This document shows positions 26,411 to 35,054 of a stretch of 64,000 nucleotides of DNA, piece after piece. How positions within the stretch are numbered: position 1 is the stretch's first letter; each line of letters opens with the position of its first letter. The DNA comes from Haloprofundus salilacus (GTDB lineage Archaea; Halobacteriota; Halobacteria; Halobacteriales; Haloferacaceae). A program made the translations under genes and the position numbers. The notes beneath the pieces are model-generated. The model did not search any database. It saw only the letters and a program-made list of their open reading frames with translations, and had not been told where the DNA came from. Location: assembly GCF_020150815.1 (NCBI RefSeq), contig NZ_CP083723.1, positions 1,178,001-1,242,000 on the forward strand. The letters run 5' to 3'.

Positions 26411-26426
26411 TGCAAAATTGTTTGCA
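26411..26426 (-). promoter_or_regulatory. Palindromic operator candidate of the HTH gene
   Basis: TGCAAAATTGTTTGCA has 6-bp perfect arms (TGCAAA/TTTGCA) around ATTG. It is centred about 34 nt before ATG 26384, that is on the core promoter. It is AT-rich in a GC-rich gap. It is the obvious binding site for the HTH protein itself. Confidence 0.55.
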
Positions 26427-26757
26427 TGATCAGCGCAATACTGTCTCTACGACGAGACAAACCGACGTCGACGTCCAACAGCTCGTTTGAACTCGCGTCG
26501 GTTTCGTCAGCCTCTCGATCCGCAGCTACGCCGTCGCATCGGCCAGCGAGCGATTGCCCCGTTGGGTGCTGTGCCCTCGACAGACGAAGCTGACACACGC
26601 CTTCTCCTCCTTCGACAGAGGGAAGTGAGTCGCTTTGTCGTCCCAACTTTCCGACCGGCGCGAAACCGCCTCTCGACTGGCGTATCGGCGCTCGATTCGG
26701 TCCGGAAAAGCGGGTCGACACGGTATTTTCTTTTGTACTGGTGGTTTCGGTACGCTC
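26427..26757. other. Gap with no gene recognised
   Basis: About 330 bp between the HTH gene operator and the small membrane protein. Open frames here are short or Arg/Ser-rich. The only signal I see is a TATA-like GGTATTTTC near 26722-26730, some 30 nt before ATG 26758. Confidence 0.5.
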
Positions 26758-26928
26758 ATGAATCGACGCACGCTCGCGGGAATCGGTCTGTTCGTCGCTG
26801 GACTCGCCGGGTACGTCGTCGGCATCTCCACCGCGTATCCCGGTCGGGCGTTTTCGATCACCGCGGTGATGCTCGGCATCGCACTCGCGGCGACCGGACG
26901 GCAGTCGGCATCAAGGAGAGACGCATGA
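26758..26928 (+). CDS. 56-residue membrane protein, cotranslated with corA
   Basis: It starts MNRRTLAGIGLFVAGLAGYV and has two hydrophobic helices (about residues 6-23 and 30-46). A short tail ends QSASRRDA. Its TGA overlaps the corA ATG (ATGA), so it is the first gene of a two-gene operon. The tight coupling suggests a role with CorA, but no family is recognised. Confidence 0.7.
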   Translation: MNRRTLAGIGLFVAGLAGYVVGISTAYPGRAFSITAVMLGIALAATGRQSASRRDA

Positions 26929-27911
26929 GCCTCCACGCGATGGTCTACACGGCCGACGGTGTCGAACGGTACGACGACCTCGACACCGCGCTCTCTGCGA
27001 GGGGCGAGACGTGGATCCACGCGGACGATATCGAATCGGCCGAGATGAAGGCGCTCAGAGAACGCTTCGACATTCACCAGCTGGCCGTCGAAGACGTCCT
27101 CTCCGAGAAAACGCGGCCGAAAACGGAGGCGTACGACGCACACACGTTCATATTGATGAAAACGGCTCAGCTCAGCCAGCGCGAGGACGTCGCATTTCAC
27201 AAAGAGGTGAGAACGCACCCCGTCGGGTTCTTCATCGGCGAGGATTGGTTGGTCACGATGTCGACCGTCGACGTCGATGTCGTGGACCCCGCTTCCCCCC
27301 AGTGGACGAAGAACGGTTCACGGTTCGCGAACCGCGGGACGGATTTTCTCGCGTACCGAATCATCGACGCCATCGTCGACGAGTACTTCGACGTCCTCGA
27401 CGATATCGAAGACGACATCGAAGGGGTCGAAGAACGCGTCCTCGAGGACCCGAACCCGCAAATGCTGGTGACGCTGAACGGCGTTCGTCGAGACCTCCTC
27501 GCGTTCCGAAAAGTCGCCTGGCCCGCTCGGGAAGCGATTTCGGAGCTCTCTCGCGGTGACATCTCGCAGGTCGCAGAACAGAACGAGAAGTACTTTCGCG
27601 ACGTGTACGACCACCTCGTCCAGGTCGTCGACCTCATCGAGACATACCGCGATCTCACCGGCGGGTCCCGGGATATCTACCTGAACGCCGTCACGCGATC
27701 GACCAACGAGGTGATGAAGACGCTCACGGTCGTCGCGACCATCTTCATTCCGCTGACCTTCGTCGTCGGGGTCTACGGGATGAACTTCGCCGACACCCCG
27801 TTCGCAATGCCGGAACTCTACTGGACGTACGGCTATCCGGCGACGATGCTCGGGATGGGACTGCTCGCCGGCACGATGCTCGTCCACTTCCACCGTCAGG
27901 GGTGGATCTGA
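26925..27911 (+). CDS. corA: CorA-type Mg2+/Co2+ transport protein
   Basis: A 328-residue CorA. A long cytoplasmic domain (residues ~1-265; HQLAVEDVLSEKTRPKTEAY near 50-69) leads into two C-terminal helices with the pore signature YGMNF (~284-288). The periplasmic loop after it (ADTPFAMPELYW) is acidic, as expected. CorA forms pentameric Mg2+ channels. ATG 26925 overlaps the preceding stop. Confidence 0.96.
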   Translation: MSLHAMVYTADGVERYDDLDTALSARGETWIHADDIESAEMKALRERFDIHQLAVEDVLSEKTRPKTEAYDAHTFILMKTAQLSQREDVAFHKEVRTHPVGFFIGEDWLVTMSTVDVDVVDPASPQWTKNGSRFANRGTDFLAYRIIDAIVDEYFDVLDDIEDDIEGVEERVLEDPNPQMLVTLNGVRRDLLAFRKVAWPAREAISELSRGDISQVAEQNEKYFRDVYDHLVQVVDLIETYRDLTGGSRDIYLNAVTRSTNEVMKTLTVVATIFIPLTFVVGVYGMNFADTPFAMPELYWTYGYPATMLGMGLLAGTMLVHFHRQGWI

Positions 27912-28174
27912 GTCGCCTTGTACGCGACGACTGCCGACCACTCCGTAGACACGCTCCACGTGCCTTCTTACTCCACTCCACAACGCCTCTCTGAACGTAC
28001 CTTCGGTGGCTAGACGTCGACCCAATTCTATACAGCGAAATATAGTTTATCTGTTCGTCGACGAACGTCGATTCTCCCGGAAACCGTCGCCGAGGAGGAA
28101 TGCCCCGGCCAGTGTTCGGCTTTCGCACCGCCCCAACGCACAGTTATTCATGCCTTCGATGTACGTGTACACGT

Positions 28175-29248
28175 ATGACACGCGAGGGCGACTACTTCAC
28201 CCGTCTCGTCGACACTGAACGCCTCCGCGAGTATCTCGCCGCAGAACTCGGTTCCGTTGACGAGGGCGCGTACGCCGTCGACCACCACCAGGAGGGCCAT
28301 TCCAACGAGACGTTGTTCGTCACGTGGGGCGACCGCGAACTCGTGATTCGCCGGCCGCCTCCGGGTGAGACGGCCTCCAACGCCCACGACGTGCTTCGCG
28401 AGTACCGCGTCACCGACGCGCTGCAGGAGACCGACGTTCCGCTGGCGAACACCGTCCTCGCCTACGAGGACCACGAGGTTCTCGGCAGCGACTTCTACGT
28501 GATGGAGCGCGTCGAGGGCGACGTGCTCCGCGAGTCCGAACCCGAGCGGTTCGCCACTCCCGAGCACCGCGAACGAATCGGGACGGAACTCGTCGACACG
28601 CTCGTGACGATTCACGCCATCGACCCCGAATCCGTCGGTCTCGACGAGTTCGGTTACCCCGACGGGTTCACCGAGCGGCAAGTCGAGCGGTGGTCCGAAC
28701 AGTTGACGTGGGCGTTCTCGCGGACGACCGACGAACGGGAAGTTCCCGTACTTTACGACGTCATGTCGTGGCTTGCCGACAACGTACCGGAGGAGTACCC
28801 CCACACGCTCGTCCACGGCGACTACAAGTTGGACAATGTGATGTACTCCCCCGGCACGCCGCCCGATATCACCGCCGTCTTCGACTGGGAACTGTCGACG
28901 CTCGGCGACCCGCGGACGGATCTGGGGTGGATGCTCTCGTACTGGCGCGACGCCAAGGACCCCGCCCCCGCGGTTCCGGACCTGACGACGACGTTCATGG
29001 AACATTCCGACTATCCGACGCGCCGCGAACTCGTCTCGGGGTGGGAGGACGCGACCGGCTTCGAGTACGAGCACGACCGGTTCTACCGGGCGCTCGCGGT
29101 GTACAAACTCGCGGCGCTCGGCGAGATGTTCTTCCGGCGCTACCTCGAAGGCAACTCCGACGACGACCTCTACCCGCAGATGGAGACGCAGGTGCCCGCG
29201 CTCGGCGAGCGGGCGATGCGCATCATCGAGGGCGGCGAACCGCTCTAA
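28175..29248 (+). CDS. Phosphotransferase family protein (APH/ACAD10-like)
   Basis: A 357-residue kinase-like protein. GHSNETLFVTWGDRELVIRR (in parts, ~residues 41-60) is the nucleotide-loop strand and VERVEGDV is in the hinge. LVHGDYKLDNVMY (~211-223) is the catalytic loop and AVFDWELSTLGDPRTDLGW (~232-250) the metal-binding segment. Related proteins phosphorylate small hydroxyl compounds, and ACAD10 homologues act on hydroxyacyl-CoA. The start is ATG 28175; the in-frame sequence before it is Cys- and Arg-rich and unlikely to be translated. Confidence 0.88.
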   Translation: MTREGDYFTRLVDTERLREYLAAELGSVDEGAYAVDHHQEGHSNETLFVTWGDRELVIRRPPPGETASNAHDVLREYRVTDALQETDVPLANTVLAYEDHEVLGSDFYVMERVEGDVLRESEPERFATPEHRERIGTELVDTLVTIHAIDPESVGLDEFGYPDGFTERQVERWSEQLTWAFSRTTDEREVPVLYDVMSWLADNVPEEYPHTLVHGDYKLDNVMYSPGTPPDITAVFDWELSTLGDPRTDLGWMLSYWRDAKDPAPAVPDLTTTFMEHSDYPTRRELVSGWEDATGFEYEHDRFYRALAVYKLAALGEMFFRRYLEGNSDDDLYPQMETQVPALGERAMRIIEGGEPL

Positions 29249-29299
29249 CCGGCAGCCAGGTCCACAACACTTAGCCCGTTTCCCCTCGCATGGAGAGAT

Positions 29300-30133
29300 A
29301 TGACCGGTAGTGACTGGGGTGACTGGCTGCCGCGCGCCGTCGCGACGGCCGAACCCGAGACCGTCGCCGTCTGGTATCTCGGCTGTAACGGCTTCGTCGT
29401 AAAGGGGAATCAGGGAACGACGCTGCTCATCGACCCGTACCTCGGCGTCGGCGACCCGCCGCGGACGGTCCGGATGATTCCGGTTCCGTTCGACCCCGAG
29501 GACATCGAGGAAGCCGACGCGATTTTCGCGACCCACGAGCACACCGACCACGTCCACGGGCCGAGTCAGGCCCCGATTCTCGAAAACACGGGCGCACAGT
29601 TCTACGCACCCGACGACAGCCTCGCCGTCGCACAGGAGGAGGAAAACTGGACCGACGTTTGGAACGTGAGCGACGACCAGTTCACCGAGGTGTCGGAGGG
29701 CGACACGTTCGAGGTCGGCGAGTTCACCGTCCACGTCGAACTGGCCGCGGACGCGGACGCGACGCACCCGGTGAGCTACGTCGTCGAGCACGATGCAGGA
29801 ACGATATTCCACGGCGGCGACACGAAACCGAGCGACGCGTTCGACGACATCGGCGAGCAGTACGACATCGACCTCGGCATCCTCGCGTTCGGTTCCATCG
29901 GCAACATCCCGAACAAGGAGACCGGCGAGATGGTCCGCACGAAGTGGTACAGCACCGAAAACGAGATAATCGAGACGGCCAGCAGCCTGCAGTTCGACCG
30001 CCTCCTGCCCAGTCACTGGGACATGTGGCGCGGGATGACCGCCGACCCGACGGCGCTGCACGACCACGCCGCGAGTTACGCGTACCCGCGGGCGCTGACT
30101 ATCGTCTCCATCGGCGACCGCGTCGACCTCTGA
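29300..30133 (+). CDS. MBL-fold metal-dependent hydrolase, UlaG-like
   Basis: A 277-residue metallo-beta-lactamase-fold protein. The metal motif ATHEHTDHVHG (residues ~75-85) is followed by IFHGGDTKPSD (~170-180) and a late LPSHWDMWRGM (~235-245), the arrangement of UlaG-type lactonases. UlaG opens L-ascorbate-6-phosphate lactone; haloarchaeal substrates are not known. It starts at ATG 29300, 51 nt after the phosphotransferase, and is probably co-transcribed. Confidence 0.9.
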   Translation: MTGSDWGDWLPRAVATAEPETVAVWYLGCNGFVVKGNQGTTLLIDPYLGVGDPPRTVRMIPVPFDPEDIEEADAIFATHEHTDHVHGPSQAPILENTGAQFYAPDDSLAVAQEEENWTDVWNVSDDQFTEVSEGDTFEVGEFTVHVELAADADATHPVSYVVEHDAGTIFHGGDTKPSDAFDDIGEQYDIDLGILAFGSIGNIPNKETGEMVRTKWYSTENEIIETASSLQFDRLLPSHWDMWRGMTADPTALHDHAASYAYPRALTIVSIGDRVDL

Positions 30134-30220
30134 ACGCCCGCCGCGAGACGCCTTTTTCCGCTCGGTTCCGTCCGTATCGACTGCGCCTAGTTTCGTTGAT
30201 ACCGATAAATTCGCCGGTTG

Positions 30221-30228
30221 TTTTATGT
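30221..30228 (+). promoter_or_regulatory. TATA box of the coiled-coil protein gene
   Basis: TTTTATGT lies 25-32 nt before ATG 30253. It supports that start over the longer open frame reaching back into the UlaG-like gene. Confidence 0.55.
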
Positions 30229-30252
30229 AGCACCTATGGGATTACCCGGTAT

Positions 30253-31860
30253 ATGAGTCAAGAGCCAGACCACGGCGAATCGCTGACGGTGTCGGCGGGG
30301 GGCGTGACCGTCGAGAAAACGTTCGCAGCCGACGAATTTCCGGTCCCCGCCATCAAGTTCGTCGTCCGTTCGGAACGCGAAGACGCCGTCGACGTCCGCC
30401 TCTCCGACGATATTCCCGAGTCGTTCTCGATGGAACGCGTGGGTTTTCACCCCGACTACGAGAGCGCGAACTGGACCGCCTACGAGGACCAGTTCGTCGA
30501 GTACGAACGCTCGCTCGAACCGTCCGAAGAGGTACTGACCGTCTACGGGATTCGTCTCGACGACGATCACGATCCGACGGCGTTCCTCACCGAACCGATG
30601 CTCGAGACCATCGTCCCTGGAGACGGCAGCGACACCGTCGAAGACGTGATCGGATCGGACAGTTCTCGCCCCGTGCGCAACGCTCTGGCTGACGACGCGA
30701 CCGGCTTACCCGGATTGGACGGCGACGACCCGCTGGCAGACGGCCTCGAATCGGGTGACGACGACGAACCTCCGGAACCAATCGAACTCGCCGACCCATT
30801 AGCCAACGACCCGCTCGCGGACGACACGTTAGCCGACGTTCCGGACGTCGAGACTGACGGCGACTCAGGTGAGGCGGCCGAAGACGACGAATCCGAGCCG
30901 ATTGCGCTCGAAGATCCAGTTTCGGCACCCGACGAGGACGACCCGGACCCCGAACCGCTCGATTCGCCGGAGACGGCCGAACCGTCCGACGATCACGCTG
31001 CGGCGGACGCGGAGACACTCGACGACTCTAAGGATTTCGACGACACCGACGCTCTCGACGCCGACGCGGGCGACGAACCTGCCTCCACGCCGCGTTCGCT
31101 CTCGTCGGACCTCACACCCGCCGTCGTCTCCTATCAGGCGGATTCAGACCCACTCGGCGCGCAGTTCGACGCCGAACCCGAGCCAGAACCGGTCGAAGTT
31201 AACGAATCTGCCGAATCCGCCGAATCCGCCGAAGTGGTCGAAGCGGCGGTCCCCCGGCAGGAAACGGGCGTCGCGGCCGCGCTCGCCGACGAGATTCGCT
31301 CCGGAAGCGTCGACGACGAGGACCTCGAACTCCTCCGCGAGGAACTCGACCTCGGGGTTCCGCGGAGCGTCGACGTCCGAATCCGGCGTCTCCAGTCGAA
31401 GATGGACGACCTCGAAGCGTACTCCGACGCGCTCGCGGCGTTCCTTGACGAGAACGGCACCGCCGAGGAACTCGTCACCGAACTCCGGTCGGACCTCGAA
31501 TCGCTGTCCGCGGCGACCGACGAACTGGAGACCGAACTCGACGGCCTTCGCGATGAGCGCGACGATCTCGATTCGGCGGTCGAAGACGTAGACGGACGCG
31601 TCGAACGCGTCTCCGGTCGGCTCGACGGCGTCGACGAGACCGTCACCGCCGTCGCCGCCGACGTCGAATCGCTGGACCACGAGATGGGAGAGGTGAGAGG
31701 CGACCTCGCGGACCTCGACGCCCGCATCGTCTCCGTCGAGGAACTCGGCGCGGACGAGCGGGCCGAACTGGAAGCCGAACTCGACGCGATTCAGGACGAG
31801 CTCGAAGCGCTTGACGCGTTCCGCGACCGTCTCAGCAGCGCCTTCGGCGGCGAACAGTAA
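30253..31860 (+). CDS. Acidic coiled-coil protein with N-terminal beta domain
   Basis: A 535-residue, strongly acidic protein in three parts. Residues ~1-118 form a beta-rich domain (SAGGVTVEKTFAADEFPVPA, VGFHPDYESANWTAYEDQ) of a type seen in haloarchaeal conserved proteins. Residues ~119-340 are a disordered Asp/Glu/Pro-rich linker with recurrent DPLAD/LADP words. Residues ~345-535 form a long coiled coil (LREELDLGVPRSVDVRIRRL, DELETELDGLRDERDDLDSA). There is no signal peptide or membrane segment. It could be a structural or scaffold protein; function unknown. Gene 31941 follows in the same direction. Confidence 0.75.
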   Translation: MSQEPDHGESLTVSAGGVTVEKTFAADEFPVPAIKFVVRSEREDAVDVRLSDDIPESFSMERVGFHPDYESANWTAYEDQFVEYERSLEPSEEVLTVYGIRLDDDHDPTAFLTEPMLETIVPGDGSDTVEDVIGSDSSRPVRNALADDATGLPGLDGDDPLADGLESGDDDEPPEPIELADPLANDPLADDTLADVPDVETDGDSGEAAEDDESEPIALEDPVSAPDEDDPDPEPLDSPETAEPSDDHAAADAETLDDSKDFDDTDALDADAGDEPASTPRSLSSDLTPAVVSYQADSDPLGAQFDAEPEPEPVEVNESAESAESAEVVEAAVPRQETGVAAALADEIRSGSVDDEDLELLREELDLGVPRSVDVRIRRLQSKMDDLEAYSDALAAFLDENGTAEELVTELRSDLESLSAATDELETELDGLRDERDDLDSAVEDVDGRVERVSGRLDGVDETVTAVAADVESLDHEMGEVRGDLADLDARIVSVEELGADERAELEAELDAIQDELEALDAFRDRLSSAFGGEQ

Positions 31861-31940
31861 CCTCTCGCGAGCTGTCGCGAACTTTTCGGAGAATCTCTCG
31901 AAACGTAATCGGTATACGACGCCACCCCCTTGAGCGGACA

Positions 31941-32843
31941 ATGAGACAGATCGTGTCCGTCGCCGTCCCACGGAAGGGACGCCCGCTCGAAGCGGTACTC
32001 GAACGCCTCGCGACTGTGGCGGGCACGCATTCGCATTCGGTCGCCGACGACATCTCCTCAACGCTCCGGTACGAGAAGTCGGTCACGAAAGGAAACTCCG
32101 AGGACGACCGAACCGTCTACGAGCGACTCGCCGAGTACAGCGACCTCTCTGACCCGAAACGCCCCGAGTACACCCTCCTGCGGGACGGTCGCGCCGGACA
32201 TCCGCGCCGAATCGTCTTCGACAGCGTGACGCTCTCGCTCGACGGCGTCGACGTGCAACTCGTCGGCCGCGAGGAACCGTTCCGCGCGCTTCGAACACAC
32301 GAGTTCGCTCTCGGATTCGACAGTGCGGACCTCGTCCTCGAAGAGGTGGTCAGCCTCGAATCCGACGGTATCGGCAGTATCGACGACATCAACGCCCGCA
32401 TCGATCCGATGGAGTCGGACGTTCGCGTCGTCGCCGGGCTCGGCGACACCGTCTACCACACGCTGATGGCGACGCCGGAGGTTCTCACCGCCGGAGCGAC
32501 GCTCGACCGGTCGTTCGTCGCCGACTACGAGGGCCCGCTGTGCATCTCCCCCCGGTACGAACGACTCGTCGAGGCCGTCCTCGGAACCGACGCCATCGAA
32601 GACGTGGAGTTCCGGTACCCCGACGACGAGCGGGAGGAGGAAGCCGCCATCGCCGACACCGGTCTCGGCGTTTACCTCACGATGACCGGGTCGACGGCGC
32701 GCGACCACGGTCTCGTCCTCGGCGACCACCTGTTCCCGAGCGAAACCGTGCTGATGGAGAACGACGCCGAGCGGAGCAGCGCGGCCGACCAGATCAAGGC
32801 GCTGCTGTCCGAAACGTCGGCGGAGACGGCGCTTCGAGTGTAG
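31941..32843 (+). CDS. Conserved haloarchaeal protein, possible HisG-like fold
   Basis: A 300-residue soluble protein that I do not recognise by family. Residues ~235-275 (DTGLGVYLTMTGSTARDHGL, then LFPSETVLMEND) have the order seen in the HisG/periplasmic-binding-like fold, where a Thr/Gly/Ser phosphate-binding turn precedes an LxxNGL-type stretch. This is a weak resemblance only. The N-terminal third is basic and Ser/Thr-rich. It lies 80 nt after the coiled-coil gene and may share its function. Confidence 0.65.
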   Translation: MRQIVSVAVPRKGRPLEAVLERLATVAGTHSHSVADDISSTLRYEKSVTKGNSEDDRTVYERLAEYSDLSDPKRPEYTLLRDGRAGHPRRIVFDSVTLSLDGVDVQLVGREEPFRALRTHEFALGFDSADLVLEEVVSLESDGIGSIDDINARIDPMESDVRVVAGLGDTVYHTLMATPEVLTAGATLDRSFVADYEGPLCISPRYERLVEAVLGTDAIEDVEFRYPDDEREEEAAIADTGLGVYLTMTGSTARDHGLVLGDHLFPSETVLMENDAERSSAADQIKALLSETSAETALRV

Positions 32844-33007
32844 CGGCCGATAGCTGTTTTCGGCGCGTTGGTGGTTCGAATCGTTTCTCGGACTCTCTCC
32901 TCAGCGATTTTTGACCTTTCCGCCTCGAGCTGCTGTCGACGAAACTCTACTCCGGTGTTGCTTTGGGATACTCGGCGCAGAAACACTAGCTACGCACCTC
33001 TAGACAC

Positions 33008-33058
33008 AGATTGAATTATGGGGCTATTTTGGGGGAGGGTAGTGATATAACTCAATCT
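33008..33058. repeat. Inverted repeat 1 before the DUF5805 gene
   Basis: AGATTGAATTAT (33008-33019) and ATAACTCAATCT (33047-33058) are reverse complements at 11 of 12 positions, separated by 27 nt. Confidence 0.6.
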
Positions 33059-33096
33059 TTTGTGCGTCTCGCCTGCCGAATGAGGGTACTACGTGA

Positions 33097-33118
33097 GAAT
33101 CTTAGTGGGCTAAGATTC
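33097..33118. repeat. Perfect 9-bp inverted repeat before the DUF5805 gene
   Basis: GAATCTTAG, then TGGG, then CTAAGATTC. The exact palindrome lies 45 nt upstream of GTG 33163. It is a candidate operator for the RHH-like protein or a recombinase binding core. Confidence 0.65.
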
Positions 33119-33162
33119 GTGTGTAGGGATACGTTGATGTACCGCCGGTCCGACCACGAACC

Positions 33163-33558
33163 GTGAGCGAATCGGACACCAGTCGGTCGTCGGTGAAGAC
33201 GTACGTGCCTACGTACCAGAAAGAACAGTGGACTGATCACGCCGAACGACTCGGGATGACCCAGAGCGAGTTCGTTCGGACGATGGTACAGGCGGGTCGA
33301 CGAGACTTCGATCTCGACGCGCCGGACGAGAATCCGGAGGGGTGTGTTCACCCCTCGAACCCCCGGGGTAACGCGCTTGAAGACCGGGTCCAAGAAGTGC
33401 TCCATCGGCGCGGGGTCATGTCGTGGGACCAACTCGTCGACGCGCTCTCGGGCGACTTCGAGAGTCGCCTCGAAGACGCTCTCGACTCGTTGCAGTCGGC
33501 GAACCGAATTCGGTACAACGGACGCGAGGGTGGGTACGTGGTGACCGATGGCGAGTGA
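33163..33558 (+). CDS. DUF5805-type protein with RHH-like N-terminus
   Basis: A 131-residue protein from GTG 33163. Residues ~10-45 (SVKTYVPTYQKEQWTDHAER, LGMTQSEFVRTMVQAGRR) look like a ribbon-helix-helix module. The C-terminal half (~70-128; LEDRVQEVLHRRGVMSWDQL, LQSANRIRYN) looks like a winged helix. It overlaps the recombinase gene by 11 nt, so the two are coupled. It may regulate or direct recombination. The family name is from memory and moderately sure. Confidence 0.78.
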   Translation: MSESDTSRSSVKTYVPTYQKEQWTDHAERLGMTQSEFVRTMVQAGRRDFDLDAPDENPEGCVHPSNPRGNALEDRVQEVLHRRGVMSWDQLVDALSGDFESRLEDALDSLQSANRIRYNGREGGYVVTDGE

Positions 33559-34600
33559 GTCGGCCGGGGAGACCGACGACCCCGTCGGCTACTTCCTACA
33601 AGATATGGTGTACCACGGAAAGTCCGAACGAACGCGGACCGAGTACGAACGAGTGCTCCGTCGATTCGAGTCATTTCTCGCCGACCCCGAGACGAACCCG
33701 ACGGGCCGGTCGGTCGCGCCCGCCGACGCGACGCACCGCGACTGCATGGCGTGGGTGCACTCGCTTCGCGGTACCGTCGCGTCGAGTACGGTCGCAATTT
33801 ACGCGGCGTACCTCCACCGATTCTACGGCTACATGACCCAGGTCGGCGTCTTCGAGTCGAATCCGATGACACTCGTCACCGAGGAGATGGACGAGTCCAT
33901 CGAGAAAGACCCGACCCGTCGCGACATCGACGTGCCGACGATGCGGGCGTTCGTCGCCGATGTCCAACATCCGCTGCACCGTGCGCTCGTCGGAGCGTTC
34001 CTCAAGACGGGTATCCGGGTGGGCGAACTCTGTAACCTCGACCTCCGAGACGTGTCGCTCGACGACCCCCAGCTGACGAACGCCTACGACCTCGGCGGTC
34101 GGCCCCAGTTGGACGCCCGCCCGAACTCGCTTTTCGTCTCCGCCGAACCGACAGTCGGTGAACGACACAACGGCGAGGTTCGGTCGGCGTCGAACAAACG
34201 AAAGCGCGACACAGTGATCCCAATCGACGAAGAGCTCTCACACCTCCTGAAGTCGTGGTTGGCGATTCGGCCGGACACCGTCTCGCCCGCCGACCCGCTG
34301 TTCGTCGGAACGAGCGAAGGATGGGGCGAACGGCTGACGCCCAACGCCGTCCACAACGTCGTCACCACCTACGCCGACGAGGCAGGGTGGTACCGCTCCG
34401 GCGGCGGCGCGACGGAGAACGTCACCCCGCACTACTTTCGACACTTCTTCACCACCCACCTCCGCGACCGGACCGGCGACCGCGGTATCGTGAAATATCT
34501 CCGGGGCGACGTCGCCACAGATATCATCGACACTTACACGCACAACTGGGGTGGACAGGTTCGAGAGACGTACGAGTCGAACATCTACTCGATACTCTGA
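33548..34600 (+). CDS. Tyrosine recombinase (XerC/D-like integrase)
   Basis: A 350-residue site-specific recombinase. The SAM-like core-binding domain spans ~10-105. The catalytic domain has the first Arg in FLKTGIRVGELCNLD (~154-168), a Lys-rich beta hairpin NKRKRDTVIPID (~216-227), HYFRHFFTTHL (~296-306, His-x-x-Arg), and the nucleophilic Tyr in DTYTHNW (~328-334). It lacks phage or plasmid neighbours. With its DUF5805 partner it looks like a chromosomal resident system. ATG 33548 lies inside the previous gene. Confidence 0.92.
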   Translation: MASESAGETDDPVGYFLQDMVYHGKSERTRTEYERVLRRFESFLADPETNPTGRSVAPADATHRDCMAWVHSLRGTVASSTVAIYAAYLHRFYGYMTQVGVFESNPMTLVTEEMDESIEKDPTRRDIDVPTMRAFVADVQHPLHRALVGAFLKTGIRVGELCNLDLRDVSLDDPQLTNAYDLGGRPQLDARPNSLFVSAEPTVGERHNGEVRSASNKRKRDTVIPIDEELSHLLKSWLAIRPDTVSPADPLFVGTSEGWGERLTPNAVHNVVTTYADEAGWYRSGGGATENVTPHYFRHFFTTHLRDRTGDRGIVKYLRGDVATDIIDTYTHNWGGQVRETYESNIYSIL

Positions 34601-35054
34601 GTCGGCATCGAGTCTGACCGACACCTTCGACTTTCCGTGAAACCGGTGGTCGGACGCGCTCGACCGCTGTTTCGACCGCAGGTTCGGTAGATATCTGAAT
34701 ATCTGTGCAGATATATTTCTAGATGGTTGTCTGTATGGCTAGCTAGTTAAATGGCTGTCCCGGTGATTTGTTAGAATAGCTGGCGACGAACTGCCTCGCA
34801 CTCTCGAATCGGACCTGAGAGACACCTCTCGAACCTTCCGACGCAGGTCGTCACGTTCGGGGGTCGCTACGCGACACCGACCAGTCTATCCCCTCTTCGC
34901 TGCAACCGACTCGGCCTCGAAGGCTCCGACCCGTCCTTTCGCCCGTCCAGTCGATATCTTCTGTCGAACGCACCGCCGATCCAAAGGTACCGTCCGTCGC
35001 CACGCGAACGTATGTACTGTATGTCGCTATATCTAAACTGGTGCAGTCCCCCCG
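34601..35054. other. AT-rich non-coding stretch after the recombinase
   Basis: No credible gene in 454 bp. Two islands depart from the GC-rich background: 34689-34790 (ATATCTG words, CTAGCTAGTTAA) and 35010-35040 (TATGTACTGTATGTCGCTAT). It may be a recombination scar, an attachment region or an untranslated RNA; nothing decides between them. Confidence 0.5.
34689..34714. repeat. Overlapping ATATCTG palindromes
   Basis: AGATATCT (34689-34696) is a perfect 8-bp palindrome. ATATCTG-TG-CAGATAT (34699-34714) has perfect 7-bp arms. ATATCTG thus occurs twice directly and once inverted within 26 bp, starting 89 nt after the recombinase stop. Confidence 0.6.

Larger units (their letters stand above)
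32844..33162. other. AT-rich intergenic region before the recombinase operon
   Basis: No gene is seen in this 319-bp gap. From about 32990 it becomes AT-rich and holds two inverted repeats (listed separately). Confidence 0.6.

Noticed and set aside
28148-30067. 639-codon minus frame under the phosphotransferase and UlaG-like genes
   Set aside because: Antisense of two genes with intact active sites.
33548-34600. Recombinase as a marker of an integrated phage or plasmid
   Set aside because: No capsid, replication or conjugation genes are near, and flanking genes are ordinary chromosomal ones.
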